Below, one piece after another: positions 42,023 through 51,077 of a stretch of 64,000 nucleotides of DNA. The DNA comes from Lentzea albidocapillata. Lineage in GTDB: Bacteria; Actinomycetota; Actinomycetes; Mycobacteriales; Pseudonocardiaceae. Every line of letters begins with the position of its first letter. Position 1 is the stretch's first letter. Location of the stretch: contig NZ_JOEA01000004.1 in NCBI RefSeq assembly GCF_000719115.1, positions 1 to 64,000 of the forward strand, written 5' to 3'. The notes beneath the pieces are model-generated. The model searched no databases, was not told the origin of the DNA, and worked only from the letters and a program-made list of their open reading frames with translations. The position numbers and the translations under genes are program-made.

Positions 42023-43467
42023 CGACGCAAGAGAACACGGGTCAGCTGGAGGGCAAGGTCTCCTCGGCGATCCGCTGGAGCGCGATCAACTCGCTGCTGC
42101 AACGTCTCTCCGCGGTCGGCATCAGCATCCTGCTGGCCCGGCTGATCGCACCCGAGCAGTTCGGTGTGTTCGCGGTCGCCCTGGTCGTGCTCAACATCGT
42201 GCTGAGCGTCTCCGAACTCGGCGTCAGCGCCGCGCTCGTCCGCCACAACGGCCCGATCGACGAGATGGCGCCGACCGTCACGACGCTGTCGCTCGCGTCG
42301 GGCTCGTTGCTGGCGCTGATCTGCGTGCTCGGCGCGCCGTGGTTCTCGAACGCCATGGACGCCCCCGAGGCGGCCGGCGTCATCCAGCTCATGTCGATCG
42401 CCCTCGTCATCGCGGGCGCGTCCGCGGTGCCGGGCGCGATGATGCAGCGCAACTTCCGGCAGGACCACAAGTTCTACGCCGACACCGCCGCGTTCGTGTG
42501 CGGCACGGCCATCGCGGTCGTGCTGGCGTTCATGGGTTTCGGCGCGTGGAGCCTCGCGTGGCAGCGGATCGCGCAGAACCTCTCCGCCGCGGTCATCATG
42601 TTCTGGCTCACCAAGGACAGGTTCCGGCCCGGCTGGAATCCCGTCCAGGCCAAGGAACTGCTCGCGTTCGGCCTGCCGCTCGCGGGGTCGAGCCTGCTGA
42701 TCTTCGGCGTGATGAACGTCGACTACATCGTCGTCGGCGCGATGCTCGGCACCATCCCGCTCGGCTTCTACCTGCTGGCGTTCAACCTCGCGAGCTGGCC
42801 GGTGGCGGCGTTCAGCGCCCCGGTGAGGAGTGTGTCGCTGGCCGCCTTCTCCAAGGTGCGCGAGGATCCCGAACTGTTCCAGAGGTCGTTCGGGCGTGCG
42901 CTCGGACTCCTGGCGCTCGTGACGGTGCCTGCGTGCGTGCTCCTGGCCGCCCTCGCCGAACCGCTCATCCGCGTCGTCTACGGCGAGCGCTGGGCTCCCG
43001 CGGCGACCGCGCTGGCGTTGCTGGTGCTGCTCGGCGCGGTCCGGGTCGCGCTCGAACTCGGCTACGACTTCCTCGCCTCGGCGGGCCGGTCGCGGGCGAT
43101 CCTCGTGATCCACCTGGTCTGGCTGGGCGCGCTGGTGCCGTTGCTGGCGCTGGGCGCGCACCTCGACGGCATCCGGGGCGTCGCGGCGGCACACGTGGTC
43201 GTCGCGGTGCTGGTCATCACGCCCGCGTACCTGATCACCTTCAAGCCTTACGGCATCCGCGCCGGAGCGCTCGGCACGCGCCTGCTCCGGCCGTTTCTCG
43301 GCGGTCTGCTGATGGTCGCCGTCGTGCTCGCGGTCCGGAACATGATCGACAGCCAGGTGCTGCAGATCCTCGTCGGTGGCGCGCTGTCCTGCCTCGCCTA
43401 CGCGCTCGTGGTGTTCCCGATGCGACACGAAATCCTTGCGGTGCTGAAGAAGAGGGCGAGCGCGTGA
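42019..43467 (+). CDS. Lipid-linked oligosaccharide flippase (Wzx/MOP type)
   Basis: 482 residues from GTG 42019, overlapping the upstream stop. Twelve to fourteen hydrophobic segments, opening SAIRWSAINSLLQRLSAVGISILLARLI, are typical of polysaccharide-synthase (MOP) flippases. It also has ASAVPGAMMQRNFR and YIVVGAMLGTIPLGFYLLAFNLA. It should move the undecaprenyl-linked repeat across the membrane, ahead of the Wzy-type polymerase coded at 46.6 kb. Confidence 0.88.
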   Translation: MTTQENTGQLEGKVSSAIRWSAINSLLQRLSAVGISILLARLIAPEQFGVFAVALVVLNIVLSVSELGVSAALVRHNGPIDEMAPTVTTLSLASGSLLALICVLGAPWFSNAMDAPEAAGVIQLMSIALVIAGASAVPGAMMQRNFRQDHKFYADTAAFVCGTAIAVVLAFMGFGAWSLAWQRIAQNLSAAVIMFWLTKDRFRPGWNPVQAKELLAFGLPLAGSSLLIFGVMNVDYIVVGAMLGTIPLGFYLLAFNLASWPVAAFSAPVRSVSLAAFSKVREDPELFQRSFGRALGLLALVTVPACVLLAALAEPLIRVVYGERWAPAATALALLVLLGAVRVALELGYDFLASAGRSRAILVIHLVWLGALVPLLALGAHLDGIRGVAAAHVVVAVLVITPAYLITFKPYGIRAGALGTRLLRPFLGGLLMVAVVLAVRNMIDSQVLQILVGGALSCLAYALVVFPMRHEILAVLKKRASA

Positions 43468-44657
43468 GACGACTGAGGCAGGTCACGAAGATCGTCCGCG
43501 AGCAGGGCGCCAAACAGCTCGGCGTCCGGCTGCTGACCGCCGCGACCCGCAGGCTCGGCGCCGAGGGCGAGGACCTGCCCGTACGGCTCGACGACGTCCG
43601 CAAGGCCGACGTCGAGGCGCGCAAGCCCGTGGTGATCCCGCCGATCCCCCAGGACGGCAGGCTTGTCGTCAACTGGGTCACCACTCCCCCGTCGAAGGGC
43701 TCCGGCGGCCACACCACGATGTTCCGGCTGATCCGGCACCTCGAGTCGCTCGGGCACGAGTGCAGGCTGTACCTGTACGACACGTTCGGCAACACGGTCG
43801 CCGACGTCGAACCCGGCATCCGCGCGGCGTTCCCGTTCTTCAAGGGCTCGATCCACGACGTGACGGACGGGATGGCGGACGCCCACGCGGTGTTCGCGAC
43901 GGCGTGGATCACGGCGTACCCGGCGTTCAACGACCCTTGTGCGGGCAAGAGGTTCTACCTCGTGCAGGACTACGAACCGTGGTTCTACCCGTCCGGCGGT
44001 CTCTACGCGCTGGCGGAGAACACGTACCGGATGGGCATGCACGGCTTCACCGCCGGCCGGTTCCTCGCCGACAAGGTCCGCGACGAGCACGGCATGCCGG
44101 CCGACTACTTCGACTTCGGCTGCGACGCCGACAGGTACAAGCTCGGCGACGACGAGCGCGACGGCATCGTCTTCTACGCGCGGCGCAAGGCACCGCGCAG
44201 GGCGTTCGAACTCGGCGTGCTCGCGCTGGAGATCTTTGCCGAGAAGCACCCCGACCTCAAGATCCACGTCTACGGCGAGAAGATCGGCGACCTCGGGCCG
44301 CAGTTCCTCGACCACGGCCTGGTCACGCCGGACGACCTGAACGCCATCTACAACCGTTGCTTCGCCGGGTTGTCACTGTCGATGACCAATGTTTCGCTGG
44401 TGCCGCACGAGATGCTCGCGGCCGGATGCATCCCCGTGGTGAACGACGCGCACTTCAACCGCGTAGTCCTGGACAACGACCACGTCCGGTACGCGACACC
44501 CACTCCGCACTCACTGGCGCGTGCTCTGTCCGAAGTGGTCACAACGCCGGACTTCGGCGCGGTCGCCCGTGCGGCCGCGTCCAGTGTGGAGGGACGTTCT
44601 TGGGATACGGCAGGACATGAGCTGGAAAAGGTGCTCCGCCGCGAACTCGCTACATGA
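43464..44657 (+). CDS. WsaF-type glycosyltransferase
   Basis: 397 residues from GTG 43464. After a 60-residue basic N-terminus the protein reads LVVNWVTTPPSKGSGGHTTMFRLIRHLESLGHEC, then FYLVQDYEPWFYPSG and YFDFGCDADRYKL, and LSMTNVSLVPHEMLAAGCIPVVND for the donor-binding domain. This is the pattern of WsaF-like rhamnosyltransferases (GT4). Its 3' end overlaps that of the convergent TolB-like gene by 8 bases. Confidence 0.85.
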   Translation: MRRLRQVTKIVREQGAKQLGVRLLTAATRRLGAEGEDLPVRLDDVRKADVEARKPVVIPPIPQDGRLVVNWVTTPPSKGSGGHTTMFRLIRHLESLGHECRLYLYDTFGNTVADVEPGIRAAFPFFKGSIHDVTDGMADAHAVFATAWITAYPAFNDPCAGKRFYLVQDYEPWFYPSGGLYALAENTYRMGMHGFTAGRFLADKVRDEHGMPADYFDFGCDADRYKLGDDERDGIVFYARRKAPRRAFELGVLALEIFAEKHPDLKIHVYGEKIGDLGPQFLDHGLVTPDDLNAIYNRCFAGLSLSMTNVSLVPHEMLAAGCIPVVNDAHFNRVVLDNDHVRYATPTPHSLARALSEVVTTPDFGAVARAAASSVEGRSWDTAGHELEKVLRRELAT

Positions 44658-45615
44658 CGGGGGACGGCGACGTGGCGTCCGAAATGAGTACCCTCGCGGG
44701 CTGCGAGCCGTCGGCGGGAACCACGTGAACGGCCGGGAGCTTGGCGTCCTTGGGCACCGCGGCGAACGCGAGGTCGCCGGCGGTGAGCCACGTCGCCTGG
44801 TCGTCGATGCCGGCGGTGCCGGGCAGCCGCGTCTCGGTGTTGGAGGCGAGGTCGAGCACCGCGAGGTCCCACGGCCCGAGGCGGCCGATGCGCTTCTTGT
44901 ACGCGACCTTCGTGCCGTCCGGCGAGAGCGACGGGCATTCTGCGTCACGACGCAACGTCGTCACGGACTTGGCCACCAGGTCACCCTTCACCAGCCAGGT
45001 GAAACCGCCGCTGGCGAGCGTCGCGTAGAACGTCCTGTCGTCGGAAGCCACGGTCAGGCCCCAGTAGTTGACGTCACTGGCTGTGTGCGGAACACCCTCC
45101 ACAGTGGCGGCGAAGTGTTCGAGCGACTCGGCCGTCTCCCCCGTGCGCAGGTCGTGGAAGCCGGTGCGGGTGGAGAAACCACCGGGCACCGAGTACGAGT
45201 CGCCGGTGACGAAACTGGTCCAGGACACCACGTTCCCGGACTGCGAGACCTTCGCGCGGCTCGGGATGCCCGGCAGCGGAATGGTCTTGACCGCCTTGCC
45301 GTCGCGGCTCACCTCGGCCGAGTAGGTCGGGCCGGGACCGGACAGCTTCAGGCACACGCTCGTGCCGCCGGCGGCGTAGAACCGCTGGCAGACCAGCTCC
45401 GTCGGGGTGCGGGAGCCGCCGTCGGCGAGCTTCTCGACCCGGTGCTGACCGCCCGCGAGATCGACGAACAGAAGATCGCCGGTCCTGGCCTGCGACACCT
45501 TCTCGGCGCCCGCCGGCTGCCTCGCGTCGGTGGCCGCTGTGACGACGTAAGCCGTTGTCCCACCGACGACCACGAGAATGGCCGCGATGGTCACGGTCAG
45601 TCGTCCTGCACGCAT
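44650..45615 (-). CDS. Membrane-anchored TolB-like beta-propeller protein
   Basis: 321 residues from ATG 45615 with AGGAGG upstream. One N-terminal membrane helix (LTVTIAAILVVVGGTTAYVV) anchors an outer domain that appears to be a WD40/TolB-like propeller: SPDGTKVAYKKRIG, WDLAVLDLASNTETRLPG, DDQATWLTAGDLAFA. Two Cys (VCQRF, SVCLKL) may form a disulfide. Function unknown; it is transcribed against its polysaccharide neighbours. Confidence 0.7.
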   Translation of the reverse strand: MRAGRLTVTIAAILVVVGGTTAYVVTAATDARQPAGAEKVSQARTGDLLFVDLAGGQHRVEKLADGGSRTPTELVCQRFYAAGGTSVCLKLSGPGPTYSAEVSRDGKAVKTIPLPGIPSRAKVSQSGNVVSWTSFVTGDSYSVPGGFSTRTGFHDLRTGETAESLEHFAATVEGVPHTASDVNYWGLTVASDDRTFYATLASGGFTWLVKGDLVAKSVTTLRRDAECPSLSPDGTKVAYKKRIGRLGPWDLAVLDLASNTETRLPGTAGIDDQATWLTAGDLAFAAVPKDAKLPAVHVVPADGSQPARVLISDATSPSPVM

Positions 45616-45752
45616 GCTGCCTCCTGGATTCCCTTCCTTCATCGCCGCACAGCTACGGCCTGTAACAGTTGGCAGCTCACCCCGATTTTCAAAGCAGGCG
45701 ATACCCTACGAACAGTGCGTTCGCAAGACCGAGCCGCGGATCGGGGATTTTG

Positions 45753-46601
45753 ATGGACTTCTGGGGAACCGTACGAGTGCTGCGGCGGCGGTGGTACATC
45801 GCCCTTCCCGCAGTGCTGCTCACCGGTGTCCTCGCGCTCTCCGTCTACATCACCGTGCCCACGCGGTACGAGTCGAGCGGCGTGCTGGTCCTCACCTCCC
45901 CCGCGGCCGGTGGCCGGTACTCGGAGAAGACCAAGCCCGAGGACGTCGTCAGGGTCAACCCGCTGCTGCAGTTCGACGGCAGCCTCACCACCACCGCGCA
46001 GATCCTCACCCAGGTCCTCGGCGACCCCAAGACGGCGGAGGAGCTGGCGGGTGAGGGCTCCACGGCCGTCTACACCGCCAACACCGGTCCCGTCGGCGGT
46101 CCGCTGCTGTTCGTCACGACCGAGGCCGACTCGGCCGAGACCGCCGAAGGCCTCGTCGGCAAGGTGCTCGAGAAGACCGTGGCGGAGCTCGCGGCGCAGC
46201 AGAAGGCGTTGAGCGCGCCCGAACAGACGTTCATCACCGCGCAGGTCCTGGTGAAGCCGACGACGGCCTCGGCCAAGATCGGCGGCAAGGTCCGCTACGT
46301 CGGCGCGGCCACCGTCGTGTTGCTGCTGCTGACGCTGGCCTCGACGTTCGCCGCCGACTCGATCCTGCTGAAGGTCAAGCGCCGCAAGGACGGCAAGGAC
46401 AGGGACGCGAAGGACCTGGCACCGTCCGAGAAGGACACCACGCCGGCTCCCGTTCCCCCGGTCCGGCCGAACCCGCAGACCAACGGCAACGGAGTCGCGC
46501 CCCAGCGCCCAATGCCACAGGGCCTGCCGAACGCGCATCAGAAGACCGTCATCATCGCCGCACCCAAACCTGACCCGGCATGGCCGACGAAAGACGACTG
46601 A
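45753..46601 (+). CDS. Wzz-like chain-length/export regulator
   Basis: 282 residues from ATG 45753. An N-terminal membrane helix (WYIALPAVLLTGVLALSVYI) follows the typical DFWGTVRVLRRRW start. A short outer domain and a second helix (GAATVVLLLLTLASTFAADS) come next, then a Lys-, Pro- and Asn-rich cytoplasmic tail. The layout is that of Wzz/capsular chain-length proteins without the tyrosine-kinase part. Its end overlaps the polymerase/ligase gene by 22 bases. Confidence 0.8.
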   Translation: MDFWGTVRVLRRRWYIALPAVLLTGVLALSVYITVPTRYESSGVLVLTSPAAGGRYSEKTKPEDVVRVNPLLQFDGSLTTTAQILTQVLGDPKTAEELAGEGSTAVYTANTGPVGGPLLFVTTEADSAETAEGLVGKVLEKTVAELAAQQKALSAPEQTFITAQVLVKPTTASAKIGGKVRYVGAATVVLLLLTLASTFAADSILLKVKRRKDGKDRDAKDLAPSEKDTTPAPVPPVRPNPQTNGNGVAPQRPMPQGLPNAHQKTVIIAAPKPDPAWPTKDD

Positions 46602-47908
46602 TCGCCCAGCGAGCCGACGGCGCCACTCTGCTCATCTTCTACATGGTGGCGCTGCTCGTCGTTCCCGCCCGGTTCACCATCGCGTTCGTCCCGATCACGC
46701 TGCCCCCGGCGTTGTTCGTCGCGATGTGCCTGGCGGTGGTCTGGTTCGCCGCGCACCTCGTCGACCACCTCGGCCTCGCCAAGGGCCGCAACGCCGTCCG
46801 CACGATCCTCGCGATCTACGTGATCCTGCACCTGATGACGTACGCGCTCGCGACGCGGCGCTACCTGCCGATCGACGAGCTGTCGGTGTCGGACTCGGCG
46901 CTCATCAGGATCGTGTCGATGGCGGCGCTCGCGGTGTTCGTGTGCGACGCGGTCCGCAGCGGCGAGAGGCTGAGCCGCGCGCTGCGGGTGATGGTGGCCT
47001 GCCTGACGGTCAGCGCGTTCGTCGGCCTGTTCCAGTTCGGCCTGGGTCTCGACCTCGCGTCGTACATCTCGCTGCCGGGCCTGCGCGTGCAGGACAACGG
47101 CTACTCGGCGCTGGAGTCGCGCTCCATCTTCTTCCGCCCGGCCGGCACCGTGAACCACCCGATCGAGTTCGGTCTGGTGTGCGTACTGGGCGTGCCGTTC
47201 GCCGCGCACTTCGTGTTCCAGGCGAAGGACCGCGGCGAGCCCGTCGGCCGCTGGTGGACCGCCCTGTCACTGCTGGCGCTGATGGCGATCCTGTCGCTCT
47301 CGCGCACGGCGATCATCGGCCTCGTGGTGACGGGCATCGTGATGGCGATCCTGCTGCCCCGCGAACGAGGCCTGCCGCTGCTCGGCGTCGGCGCGGTGTT
47401 CCTGGGCGGCGCGTCCATCGTCGTGCCGGGCCTGTTCGGCACGGTCACCTCGATGTTCTCCAACATCGAGGACGACCCGTCGTTCCAGGGCCGCACCAAG
47501 GACTACGACGGCGCCTGGCTGGAGATCGCCAAACACCCGTGGCTGGGCAGGGGCTTCGGCACCTTCCTGCCCTCGAAGTACACGATCCTCGACAACCAGT
47601 ACCTGCTGACGATGATCGAGAACGGCTACCTGGGCCTGATCGCCTTCGCCCTGCTGTTCCTCGGCGCCATCTTCGCGGCACTGCGGGCCCGCGCGCTGTC
47701 CCGCGACGAGGGCGTGCGCGGCATCGCGATGTGCCTGGTGGCCGCGATGCTGACGTCCGCGCTGGGTGCCGCCACGTTCGACGAGCTCGCGTTCAGCGTC
47801 GCGACCGGCATGACGTTCATGCTGATCGGCGTGTCCGGCGCGTTGCTGCGCATAGCCAGACAGGAGGCCGCCGCGCGCAAGGCGGCCGAGGTCAGGCCAG
47901 CCAGCTGA
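46580..47908 (+). CDS. O-antigen ligase/polymerase-like membrane protein
   Basis: 442 residues, ATG within the end of the Wzz-like gene. Ten or more hydrophobic segments. The Wzy_C/O-antigen-ligase domain shows LSLSRTAIIGLVVTG, FRPAGTVNHPIEFGLV with the conserved His before it, and WLEIAKHPWLGRGFGTF plus DNQYLLTMIENGYLG. It should polymerise lipid-linked repeats or join the chain to a surface acceptor. With the flippase and the Wzz-like protein this completes a Wzx/Wzy-type pathway. Confidence 0.85.
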   Translation: MADERRLIAQRADGATLLIFYMVALLVVPARFTIAFVPITLPPALFVAMCLAVVWFAAHLVDHLGLAKGRNAVRTILAIYVILHLMTYALATRRYLPIDELSVSDSALIRIVSMAALAVFVCDAVRSGERLSRALRVMVACLTVSAFVGLFQFGLGLDLASYISLPGLRVQDNGYSALESRSIFFRPAGTVNHPIEFGLVCVLGVPFAAHFVFQAKDRGEPVGRWWTALSLLALMAILSLSRTAIIGLVVTGIVMAILLPRERGLPLLGVGAVFLGGASIVVPGLFGTVTSMFSNIEDDPSFQGRTKDYDGAWLEIAKHPWLGRGFGTFLPSKYTILDNQYLLTMIENGYLGLIAFALLFLGAIFAALRARALSRDEGVRGIAMCLVAAMLTSALGAATFDELAFSVATGMTFMLIGVSGALLRIARQEAAARKAAEVRPAS

Positions 47909-48068
47909 GCAGGCTGCGCCAGGCAGGGGCGGAGAACGCGAGGACGTCACCGCTCGCGTTCTTCGAGTCCCGCACCAACGCGTCCTGGGCCAGCGACACT
48001 TCGACGCAGTTGCTGTCACCGGTGCCGCCGCTGTAGCTGCTCTTACGCCAGGTCCGTTCGATGGCCAT
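47892..48068 (-). CDS. DUF397 small protein
   Basis: 58 residues from ATG 48068. The WRKSSYSGGTGDSNCVEVS start and VRDSKNASGDVLAFSAPAWRSLL end are diagnostic of DUF397, small actinomycete proteins that pair with XRE-DUF5753 regulators. The regulator gene lies directly upstream and overlaps it by 26 bases. The pair is thought to act like a regulatory or toxin-antitoxin-like switch (BldB-related literature); the target is unknown. Confidence 0.9.
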   Translation of the reverse strand: MAIERTWRKSSYSGGTGDSNCVEVSLAQDALVRDSKNASGDVLAFSAPAWRSLLSWLA

Positions 48069-48894
48069 GAGGGTCCTCTCGCAGTCCGCTGACGTACTCC
48101 GCCAGCATGCTCCGAGATTGTTCCTCATCCAGGGCAACCGCATCCAACCGCTCGAAGAGCGTCCTGCTCGACTTGATGGCCGAGGTGTCCTGCGCGAACA
48201 CCTTGGCCAGATCGGTCTCCGAGTAGGCCAGCGGTGATGCCTTGCCGAACTCGAACAGCGAGACCGGCGAGTGGAGCGCGAGGCCTACAGCGTTCGCCGG
48301 CACGATGCGCACGATGTGCGCGTTGAAGAGGAGGCGCAGGTACTGGTCTTCCATGACCTTGACGTCGCCGATCCGCATCTGCAGCGCCAGTTCATGCACG
48401 TAGAACACACATTCAGGGCGGTAGGGCCGTCGCCAGATGGACTGTCGCTCCATGCGCAACGCGACGAACTTCTTGATATCTTCCACCGACTCGCAGCCGG
48501 TCTCCACGAAGAGCGCGTGGGCGTAAGTTTCCGTCTGCAAGAGGCCTGGGATCGACAGGATCTCGTAGGCGAAGATCTTCGTGGCCATGTTCTCGACCAT
48601 GGTGAGTGTGCGCAGGTTCTCCGGCACCTGGGCGAAGTACAGGTCGAAGGCGTGGCGGTACCGGTCGGCGAAGTCCTGCAGGAACTCGATGCCCTTCCCG
48701 CACGTCGCCAGGTACTGGGCCAGGTCGACCTCGGTGGGGCGGGCCTTGCCGGTCTCGATGTTCGAGACCTTGCTGGGATCCCATCCCAGCTGGGCGGCCA
48801 TCGCCCGGCCTCCGAAGCTGGTGTTGTTCTCGCGCAACCTGCGCAGTTCGTCGCCCAGATCCCGGCTGTACGCGGTGGAAATGCTCGCAGTCAT
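48043..48894 (-). CDS. XRE regulator with DUF5753 domain
   Basis: 283 residues from ATG 48894; ATG 48927 would add 11 residues. Residues about 10-65 are the helix-turn-helix (ELRRLRENNTSFGGRAMAAQLGWDPSKVSNIETG, described in outline). The rest is DUF5753, with EILSIPGLLQTETYAHALF and FYVHELALQMRIGDVKVMEDQYLRLL. Such proteins bind DNA with a DUF397 partner, here coded just downstream. It is one of many paralogues expected in this type of genome. Confidence 0.9.
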   Translation of the reverse strand: MTASISTAYSRDLGDELRRLRENNTSFGGRAMAAQLGWDPSKVSNIETGKARPTEVDLAQYLATCGKGIEFLQDFADRYRHAFDLYFAQVPENLRTLTMVENMATKIFAYEILSIPGLLQTETYAHALFVETGCESVEDIKKFVALRMERQSIWRRPYRPECVFYVHELALQMRIGDVKVMEDQYLRLLFNAHIVRIVPANAVGLALHSPVSLFEFGKASPLAYSETDLAKVFAQDTSAIKSSRTLFERLDAVALDEEQSRSMLAEYVSGLREDPHGHRTDLA

Positions 48895-48989
48895 GCTCTT
48901 GGACCGTAGGCGTTGAAGTAACTCCATAGAACGGCTCGTTCGGGTGAAAACGGACCAGCTTTAAATCATTGTGCTGCCACCGCGGCACG

Positions 48990-49748
48990 GTGATAGACAG
49001 CAGCGTGCACAACACTCTGGCGTTCCCTGACCTGCTGCGACTGATCGAGGAACGGACCGGCGCCTTCTGCGCCGCCATCGCCTCCGCACCCGACCTGGGC
49101 GCACCGGTGCCGACCTGCCCGGGCTGGACGCTGTACGACCTGGTCCAGCACCTGAGCGACGGCCGCCGCAAGTGGGCGGAGATCGTCGCCGCGGGCCCCG
49201 CCGACGCTCCCCCGGCCCGCACTCAGGTCGAAGCGCCGCGCGAGGACCTGGTGGCATGGATGACCGAGTCGTCACGACTGCTGGTCGACGCCCTGAAGGA
49301 GTCCGGCCCGGACCGCGCCTGCTGGGCGTGGTGGAGCGACTCGCAGGCGCCGGCCACCGCAGGCGCCGCCGCCCGCCACCAGCTCCAGGAGATCGCGGTC
49401 CACACCTACGACGCCCAGCTCACCATCGGCGCCGCCCAGCCGCTGCCGGACGAGGTGGCGCTCGACGGCGTCGACGAGTTCCAGACGACCTGCGTCGCAA
49501 CAACGTCCGCGTGGCCGCACGAGCCCGCGATCGTCGACTACCACACCACCGAGGGACGTTCCTGGCGCGTGACGCTCGACGCCGGCGGCGCCCGAGTCGG
49601 TGAGGTCGAGGGCACCGCCGACGCGTCGCTCAGCGGCACGGCGAGCGAACTGGTGCTGGCCTTCTACGGCCGCAAGCCCGTCGAGGAGCTGAAGCTGGAG
49701 GGTGACGCGCGGGTGTTCGACCGGCTCATCAGCTGGGAACCCGCCTAG
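48990..49748 (+). CDS. Maleylpyruvate isomerase-family protein
   Basis: 252 residues from GTG 48990 (GTG 49005 possible). The N-terminal metal-binding four-helix domain includes APVPTCPGWTLYDLVQHLSDGRRKWAEIV and ARHQLQEIAVHTYDAQLTIG, with the His residues of the MDMPI fold. The C-terminal part ends DARVFDRLISWEPA, the usual tail of this family. It is a likely mycothiol-dependent or metal-binding enzyme of unknown substrate. A remnant of the same kind of tail lies at 52760-52831, on the other side of the toxin island. Confidence 0.85.
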   Translation: MIDSSVHNTLAFPDLLRLIEERTGAFCAAIASAPDLGAPVPTCPGWTLYDLVQHLSDGRRKWAEIVAAGPADAPPARTQVEAPREDLVAWMTESSRLLVDALKESGPDRACWAWWSDSQAPATAGAAARHQLQEIAVHTYDAQLTIGAAQPLPDEVALDGVDEFQTTCVATTSAWPHEPAIVDYHTTEGRSWRVTLDAGGARVGEVEGTADASLSGTASELVLAFYGRKPVEELKLEGDARVFDRLISWEPA

Positions 49749-49759
49749 AGGAGAACGAT

Positions 49760-50391
49760 GTGGCGTCGCTCGGAGATGTGGGAGACGCACTGCGGCGCGT
49801 GCTGGGCAAGATCGACCAATCGATGGCCGCCCACCACGCCGCAGCTGATCTCGCCGAGCAAGCGCGTGAGCTGCTCGCCTCGGCGGCGTCGGGAAGCACA
49901 CAAGCGGACGTAGATCAGACGTGCGCGCTGTTCACGCGAGTGATCGAGGGAATTACTGAGCCTGAGGGGCAACTCTCCACGCTGGCCACCGTGGCTGACG
50001 AGATCCGTTCCTACCTGCACAGCCTCGGAATCCTTTACGGGCCAATCGCGATCCCAGCCGAACGCGTGGACGCGCTGCGCCGGGAGTTGCCGCCAGCTAT
50101 CACGGAGCCGAACTCAGGTCGCAAGACTCACGGCCGATGGATCGGTCCCGACGGCGTCGCCAGGACCGTCGTCAGCGGCAAAGACGCTGACGCCCGGCTG
50201 GTCGACGATCAGCTGGAACGGCTGGACATGCCAGGCCGTGCGGCCCGTGCGGGAGATGTCGAGATGAAGCTCGCCGCGCACATGGCCGAGCACGGAATCA
50301 GGGCGCCACACTCACCGTGCACGGCGTGGCCCCGGACGGTACGTGGTTTCGCAAGCGATACTCAGGAGGTGCCCGCCCGTGGTGGCGCTAG
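49760..50391 (+). pseudogene. Broken SCP1.201-type (DddA-like) deaminase toxin gene
   Basis: GTG 49760 with AGGAGA upstream. The frame codes for a helical N-terminus, then LRRELPPAI, GRKTHGRWIGPDGVARTVVSGKD and GDVEMKLAAHMAEHGIR, all matching the intact copy at 51946-52719. At about 50300 the frame jumps: the next homologous residues, ATLTVHGV...GGARPWWR, are in another frame (50305 to the TAG at 50389-50391). Some 29 residues, including the zinc-binding PC..C segment, are missing. A deletion of about 86-88 bases explains both. The deaminase must be inactive. Its immunity gene downstream is intact and starts inside its last codons. Confidence 0.85.
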
Positions 50392-50786
50392 AGGCGTGGT
50401 TCGACATCAACTCCGACGATCCGACAATCGTCCGCACACCAGACGAACTGGATGCCGTGCTGGACCAGGTGGCCGGTTGGGGCGGGTCGCACATCGTGGA
50501 GCTACTGGTGGCCGACGACCCTGGCCACGCGATCTTTGATGTCGGTCTGGACGGCAAGCGGGAACTCGGCACCCTCTACTACTCGGCACGGAACCGGGAC
50601 ACGTGGTTCAGCCAGGGCACCGACCCGACCGCGCCGACGCCGCTCTACTACTACATGGGGTCTGATACCGAGTACCCACCCGGTGCGGAACTTCCGCTGG
50701 CCGAGGTGCGCCGGGCCGCACACGAGTTCCTGGCAACCGGAGGGCAGCGGCCAACCGGGATTCAGTGGCAACCGCGCCCGGAGTAG
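50379..50786 (+). CDS. Imm1-family immunity protein
   Basis: 135 residues from GTG 50379 (GTG 50382 next), with AGGAGGT at 50364-50370. The Imm1 pattern: VALEAWFD start, DDPTIVRTPDELDAVLD, then YYYMGSDTEYPPGAELPLAEVRRAAHEFLATGGQRP. Imm1 proteins neutralise deaminase toxins of the SCP1.201 type. Its partner gene just upstream is broken, so this now acts as a lone antitoxin, perhaps protecting against toxin from sister strains or from the second copy in this island. Confidence 0.88.
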   Translation: MVALEAWFDINSDDPTIVRTPDELDAVLDQVAGWGGSHIVELLVADDPGHAIFDVGLDGKRELGTLYYSARNRDTWFSQGTDPTAPTPLYYYMGSDTEYPPGAELPLAEVRRAAHEFLATGGQRPTGIQWQPRPE

Positions 50787-50819
50787 CCCATACGGCAACG
50801 CGAATGGCCGCCGGCCGCA

Positions 50820-50881
50820 GCGAACGCGTACTCACCGATCTCCGTGCCGCACACCACGATCGCTCCGGCACCGAGTGTCGC
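50820..50881 (-). pseudogene. 62-bp fragment of the hexapeptide acetyltransferase gene
   Basis: Matches 53954-54015, part of the acetyltransferase gene at 53779-54339, at 56 of 62 positions and on the same strand. It codes for the segment A-T-L-G-A-G-A-I-V-V-C-G-T-E-I-G-E-H-A-F with small changes. No other part of that gene is here, so it is a recombination scar within the 291-base gap 50787-51077, which otherwise holds no gene that I can recognise. Confidence 0.75.
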
Positions 50882-51077
50882 ACTAAAGCCGGGCAGTCAG
50901 CGATTGCGATGCTCGCGGAGATCGAGCAGGCTGCAGAATAGTTTGCCCAGGTCAAGCCAGCGTGCAGAGCGGCAGCGAACCGGACGGCGAGCAAGAGCGG
51001 ATCAACGGCTACCTGATCGAGAACGGCATCATCGACCCGCCAGTAAGGTCACGGGAGTTTCGCGGAAGGGACACGCG

